A DNA stretch of 64,000 nt. Source: Primula veris. Taxonomy: Eukaryota > Streptophyta > Magnoliopsida > Ericales > Primulaceae. Location: positions 41,064,795 through 41,128,794 of the forward strand of contig OY821740.1 in NCBI GenBank assembly GCA_963682055.1, written 5' to 3'. A model generated the notes under the pieces. That model was not told the origin of the DNA. It made no database searches and saw only the letters and a program-made list of their open reading frames with translations. A program made the translations under genes and the position numbers. Below are positions 60,701 through 64,000 of this stretch, piece by piece (positions within the stretch are counted from its first letter, which is position 1; each line of letters opens with the position of its first letter).

Positions 60701-63491
60701 TAATTAAAATATGTACAGTAGTAGTGGATATATAATATTGAGTAAATTACCTTTTAGTGTATTTTTTCAAAAGTAATTCCCAAAAAGTTACTCCCAACAA
60801 GGAATTTCCTTTTGGTGCATCTTTCTCCCATTCACTTGAAAATCCTGAAGTTAATGAGTTTTTGTTTGATATATTCACTTGAAAAAACTGAAGTGAATGA
60901 GTTTTTGTTTGTTATTTTGAAGTGAATGAACTTTTGTTTGCTCCATAATATTGAAGTGAATGATCTATTGAAGTGAATGAGCTTTTGTTTAGTCCATTCA
61001 CTTCAAAATACCGAAGTGAATGAGTTATTTTTTGCCCATTCATTTTAAAAATTTGAAGTGAATGAGCTTTTGTTTGGTGCATTCACTTCAAAATATTATT
61101 TTGAAGTGAATGGACTTTTTGTTTGGTATTTTGAAGTGAATGCTCTTTTGTTTGATATTTTTGAAGTGAATGAGCTTTTTTAATGTTTTTTTTTTGAAGT
61201 GAATGAGATTTTGTTTGGTTCATTCACTTTAAAATCTTGAAGTGAATGAACGTTTTTTATTTTATTTTAATTTTCTTTAATGTATTTTTTAATTTATATA
61301 TTTTTAATTTTTGTTTTCTTATATTTTTTGTATATTCACGAATTGAATGGGATACTAGCGAAGTGAATGAGAGAAAAGTTACACCAAAAGGGAATTAGTT
61401 TTTTGGACTAGCACTAAAAGGGAATTAATTTCCTTTTTTTGTACTAGAAGGGAATTGCCCCTATAAAGATATCCAGTAACACATCACCTATTAAAGAGAA
61501 AAAGTTGGGATAAAACAGTCTTAAGTGCATCCTAACTAACTTCGTAATTATCATCAACACCTATCTCTAGCTAGTCCTCTGCACAAGGTCCTACATAGGA
61601 CAACAGTTCCTCTTTTTATGTTATACTTACAAGCTCTGTTTTGTTTCTTTAATCTATAGGACAAAGAAAGTTTTAGTTATTTAAACCATGTTTGAATTTT
61701 GATCCATATTATTAAGATACATCTCCTTCTGATTGCAGTATATTCTCCCCTGCCTTCAGTTACGAGTAATATAGTGAGTTTCTTATATCAACATTCTGTT
61801 AAATTTTGGGTGAGTGAAGATGTATGGATGAGCTTTTGGCAATGGTCCTGGGATATCGCGGTGTTGTTAAAAACAGACATGACATACAGATACTAATTTA
61901 TTGAATCTCTGATGGGTTGTTTTTCTTCTAATTAATCTTTTCATTATGTTCATCTACAGGTGAGGGATGTGCGTCTAATCATGGATAGGAATTCAAGACG
62001 TTCAAAAGGAGTTGGGTGAGTATTTTTTTTGGGAAATCTCAATGTCTATGTATGATGTACATTCTCTCAGTTATTGGATGAAAAACGCTTAATGTATGAA
62101 AGCCCCAGTAAATTTTCCTAACCTTTTCCAAATAAGCATCCTGCATGTACCTTTGTTGCAATTTAAAGTTTGTGCTACTTTAATCAGAATGCGTTCTTTA
62201 CCTGGGGCTCCGACCACTTTGATCTTGATAGCAGCTACTTAGAAAATAAAGTTTTCATGGCCCAGTATGAAATCTTGATTCCTTCTTTCATTTGGATTTA
62301 TACAGCTTTGTGGGCTTTTGGAAGATTCAGAGTGCAGCTTCTTATGACAAGCCAATCTTACTCTTTGCCCAAAAAGTTGCTATGCACCTTTCATTTCTGG
62401 CATAATAATAGCACATATACATGCTTAGTTTTACTGAGAGTTCCTAATTTAGCTAGTACTTGATGTCACACCTGTCAATATTATAAGTTTATTTGTAGTT
62501 TTCCATTCCCATTTCTTACTTCGTTAACTATTATCACCTCACGGGAAAATTTTCTTTATATTTCTCCAAGGTCTAAATTAGTTTTAACGAATACTTGAAA
62601 ATAGACAGGGCAACTTTTTCTGTACCTAAGTGGCTAACTTTGTTGTCATGGTTATCTTCATATTGTTATTAGCCTCAGTTGATTTTAAGCTGGTAACTCG
62701 TTCAAGTACTTTGGTTTCTCATCATATTGTAAAGAGAGGTTACTTTAAGGATACGACATAATTGTATCTTTCTAACCTTTCTTTGGAAAATGCTAGTAAT
62801 GAGCTTGAGAAACCAATGCAATTTAACAAGTTGCTGAAAACAATAGCTCAGTCAATAAAGAGTTGATTATTTTTAACAACTAAAACAAGATATTGAGAGG
62901 AAGGTTAGAGATTTAGCCACTTAGGCAAAAAAGAGTTAACCGAACATTATCGAACACTTTTTCACTGAGTTATCGTTGACCAGACCAAAAATATAGAAAT
63001 TTCCCTATCTATCAATTGGGTATATAGTAAGTTTTCAAGAGCTGCCAACAGAACTTAGAAGTGCAATATGGAAAGACTATGTGTGTTCGTAGTAGTGACA
63101 AGTATGACATCTATTACCGACTAATGAGGATCTTTGTATAGGAATAAGCAGATTACTAAGGAGCATGTAATCTATATAGAAATTGTTTGTTACCCTTGGT
63201 TACTTATGTAGCAATTTAATCTTATGTACTGACATACTGACGTGGTCCAATTGACGGTCTTGCAGGTATATTGAATTTTATGACGTAATGTCAGTACCAA
63301 TGGCTATTGCTATGTCTGGACAAATTCTCCTAGGGAACCCTGTAATGGTTAAGCCGTCAGAAGCTGAGAAGAATCTTGTACAGTCTAATGCCTCAGGTGG
63401 CGCCTCTGTTACAGGACCTTATGGTGCTGTTGACAGAAAACTTTATGTGGGCAATTTGCACTTCAATATGACCGAGTTGCAGCTGAAACAG
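57728..63491 (+). CDS. RBM39: RBM39/CC1-like splicing factor (partial, 3' end outside window)
   Basis: Five exons visible: 57728-58188, 60292-60370, 60525-60581, 61960-62015 and 63266-63491, giving 293 residues in phase. The N-terminal ~160 residues are an Arg/Glu/Ser/Asp-rich RS-type domain with four copies of a 10-residue ERGGDREREK unit. RRM1 starts at about residue 173 (RTVFAYQMPL is RNP2; SKGVGYIEF is RNP1) and ends near PVMVKPSEAEKN. A short linker (GGASVTGPYGAVDRK) leads into RRM2, whose RNP2 KLYVGNLHF is the last piece in the window. CC1-like/RBM39 proteins cooperate with U2AF in 3' splice-site choice in the nucleus. The rest of RRM2 and the UHM domain should lie beyond 64000. The start is the first ATG of the frame, in good context. 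Confidence 0.92.
57938..58057 (+). repeat. Coding minisatellite, 4 x 30 bp
   Basis: AGGTGGTGAT recurs at 57938, 57968, 57998 and 58028, an exact 30-bp period encoding a 10-residue Arg/Glu/Gly/Asp unit in the RS-type domain. Copies are almost identical, so the length is probably variable between individuals. Confidence 0.95.
58244..58905. repeat. Tandem duplication of about 305-355 bp in intron 1 of RBM39-like gene
   Basis: Copy A (58244-58548) and copy B (58549-58905) share AGTAATTTGTGTGTTTTTT, AATATGGGATTATGGAGTTT, CATGAGTATGGAGATT and GATAAGTTAACTATG in the same order. Copy B has about 52 extra bp in its second half. Confidence 0.9.
59602..59617. repeat. Run of 16 G
   Basis: A pure poly-G run inside intron 1 of the RBM39-like gene, on the coding strand. 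The length may be affected by sequencing error. Confidence 0.9.
60741..61461. mobile_element. TIR element with internal GAAGTGAATG minisatellite, intron 3
   Basis: The left end has TTACCTTTTAGTGTA and GGAATTTCCTTTTGGTGCA; the right end carries reversed equivalents (ACACCAAAAGGGAATTAG and ACTAGAAGGGAATTGCCC). Between them about a dozen copies of GAAGTGAATG, spaced 20-45 bp and some inverted, fill 60880-61370. No protein is encoded. Confidence 0.75.
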
Positions 63492-64000
63492 GTCTGATCA
63501 ATATGTCATTGCATTTCACAAATATAACCGCGTTTAAACTTGTATTTGTACAGTTTGATATGAAGTAGAATGATCTATAAAGTTTGAAAGACCAGCCCAT
63601 TTAATAAATTAAAAGTTAAATGCTGCTAGGAGATTGGAGTCCTATGGAACAGGATCAGGTTCCCATTTGTTGTACATAAGGAACTATGGTTATCTCCCTT
63701 ACCATAGCGCCATTATTGGCGATTTTAATATATTTTTGTAGGGTTTTAAAGGTAAAGTAACACAGTTTATTTTACTTTTTTATGCAAACTGATACAGGCA
63801 TAGAGCAAGGTTTACTCCTTTTTCATCTGGGCTAAGATTTGCTTCATTTAAAAAAAAACTGATCTTGGTTTTTTTAAAGGTTTAGATATTTTAGAGGAAG
63901 AGAAGTCAGGGCGAGGAGATTTATTCTTCTCATTTGGGAAATTAATAAAATGTATCATGAAGGAATACATGAATTATGCTAGAAAATTGAAAATTTAATG

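Noticed and set aside
63492..64000. Next exon of the RBM39-like gene
   Set aside because: I see no acceptor followed by RRM2 sequence before the window ends.

Overview
The window is nuclear DNA of a flowering plant. It is AT-rich, the genes carry many short exons separated by GT-AG introns (one is GC-AG), and the proteins match plant-specific families. Repeats are MITE, Helitron, MULE and Ty1/copia types. A core eudicot is the best guess; I cannot name the genus.

Five genes can be built exon by exon, with every junction in phase. (1) A UDP-rhamnose/UDP-galactose transporter (URGT type) on the minus strand, 5854-8646, 337 aa. (2) EME1, the non-catalytic partner of the MUS81 junction endonuclease, minus strand, 21717-30295, 12 exons, 602 aa. 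(3) A UBP27-like membrane-anchored ubiquitin-specific protease, minus strand, 31660-37341, 10 exons, 560 aa. (4) RPN5, a 26S proteasome lid subunit, plus strand, 39025-47813, 11 exons, 441 aa. (5) An RBM39/CC1-like splicing factor, plus strand, from 57728 and running off the right edge; five exons (293 aa) are visible.

Layout: 1-5.6 kb has no gene I can support. The transporter follows, then a gene-poor stretch (8.7-21.5 kb) of tandem duplications and decayed repeats. From 21.7 to 48.1 kb lie three closely packed housekeeping genes. EME1 and UBP27 are in tandem on the minus strand, and UBP27 and RPN5 are divergent across a 1.7 kb gap holding two MITEs. Between RPN5 and the splicing factor sits a complete 7.6 kb Ty1/copia element (49794-57418, minus strand). 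It has matching LTRs (4 differences in 206 bp), a 5-bp target duplication, a polypurine tract, and long gag and pol frames. It lies 310 bp upstream of the splicing-factor start codon.

Most of the unusual material is in the introns. It includes Helitrons with textbook 3' ends, a roughly 90% matched foldback hairpin, a retroposon fragment with an 18-bp target duplication, a MULE-like element carrying a glycine-rich open segment, a MITE whose empty site is preserved in a neighbouring duplicate, and an RPN5 gene whose first coding exon is only the ATG. I see no bacterial-type system, tRNA, rRNA or CRISPR. Nothing here convincingly qualifies as a wholly new biological system; the best leads are the foldback hairpin, the MULE cargo, the Helitron group and the gag-pol gap of the copia element.
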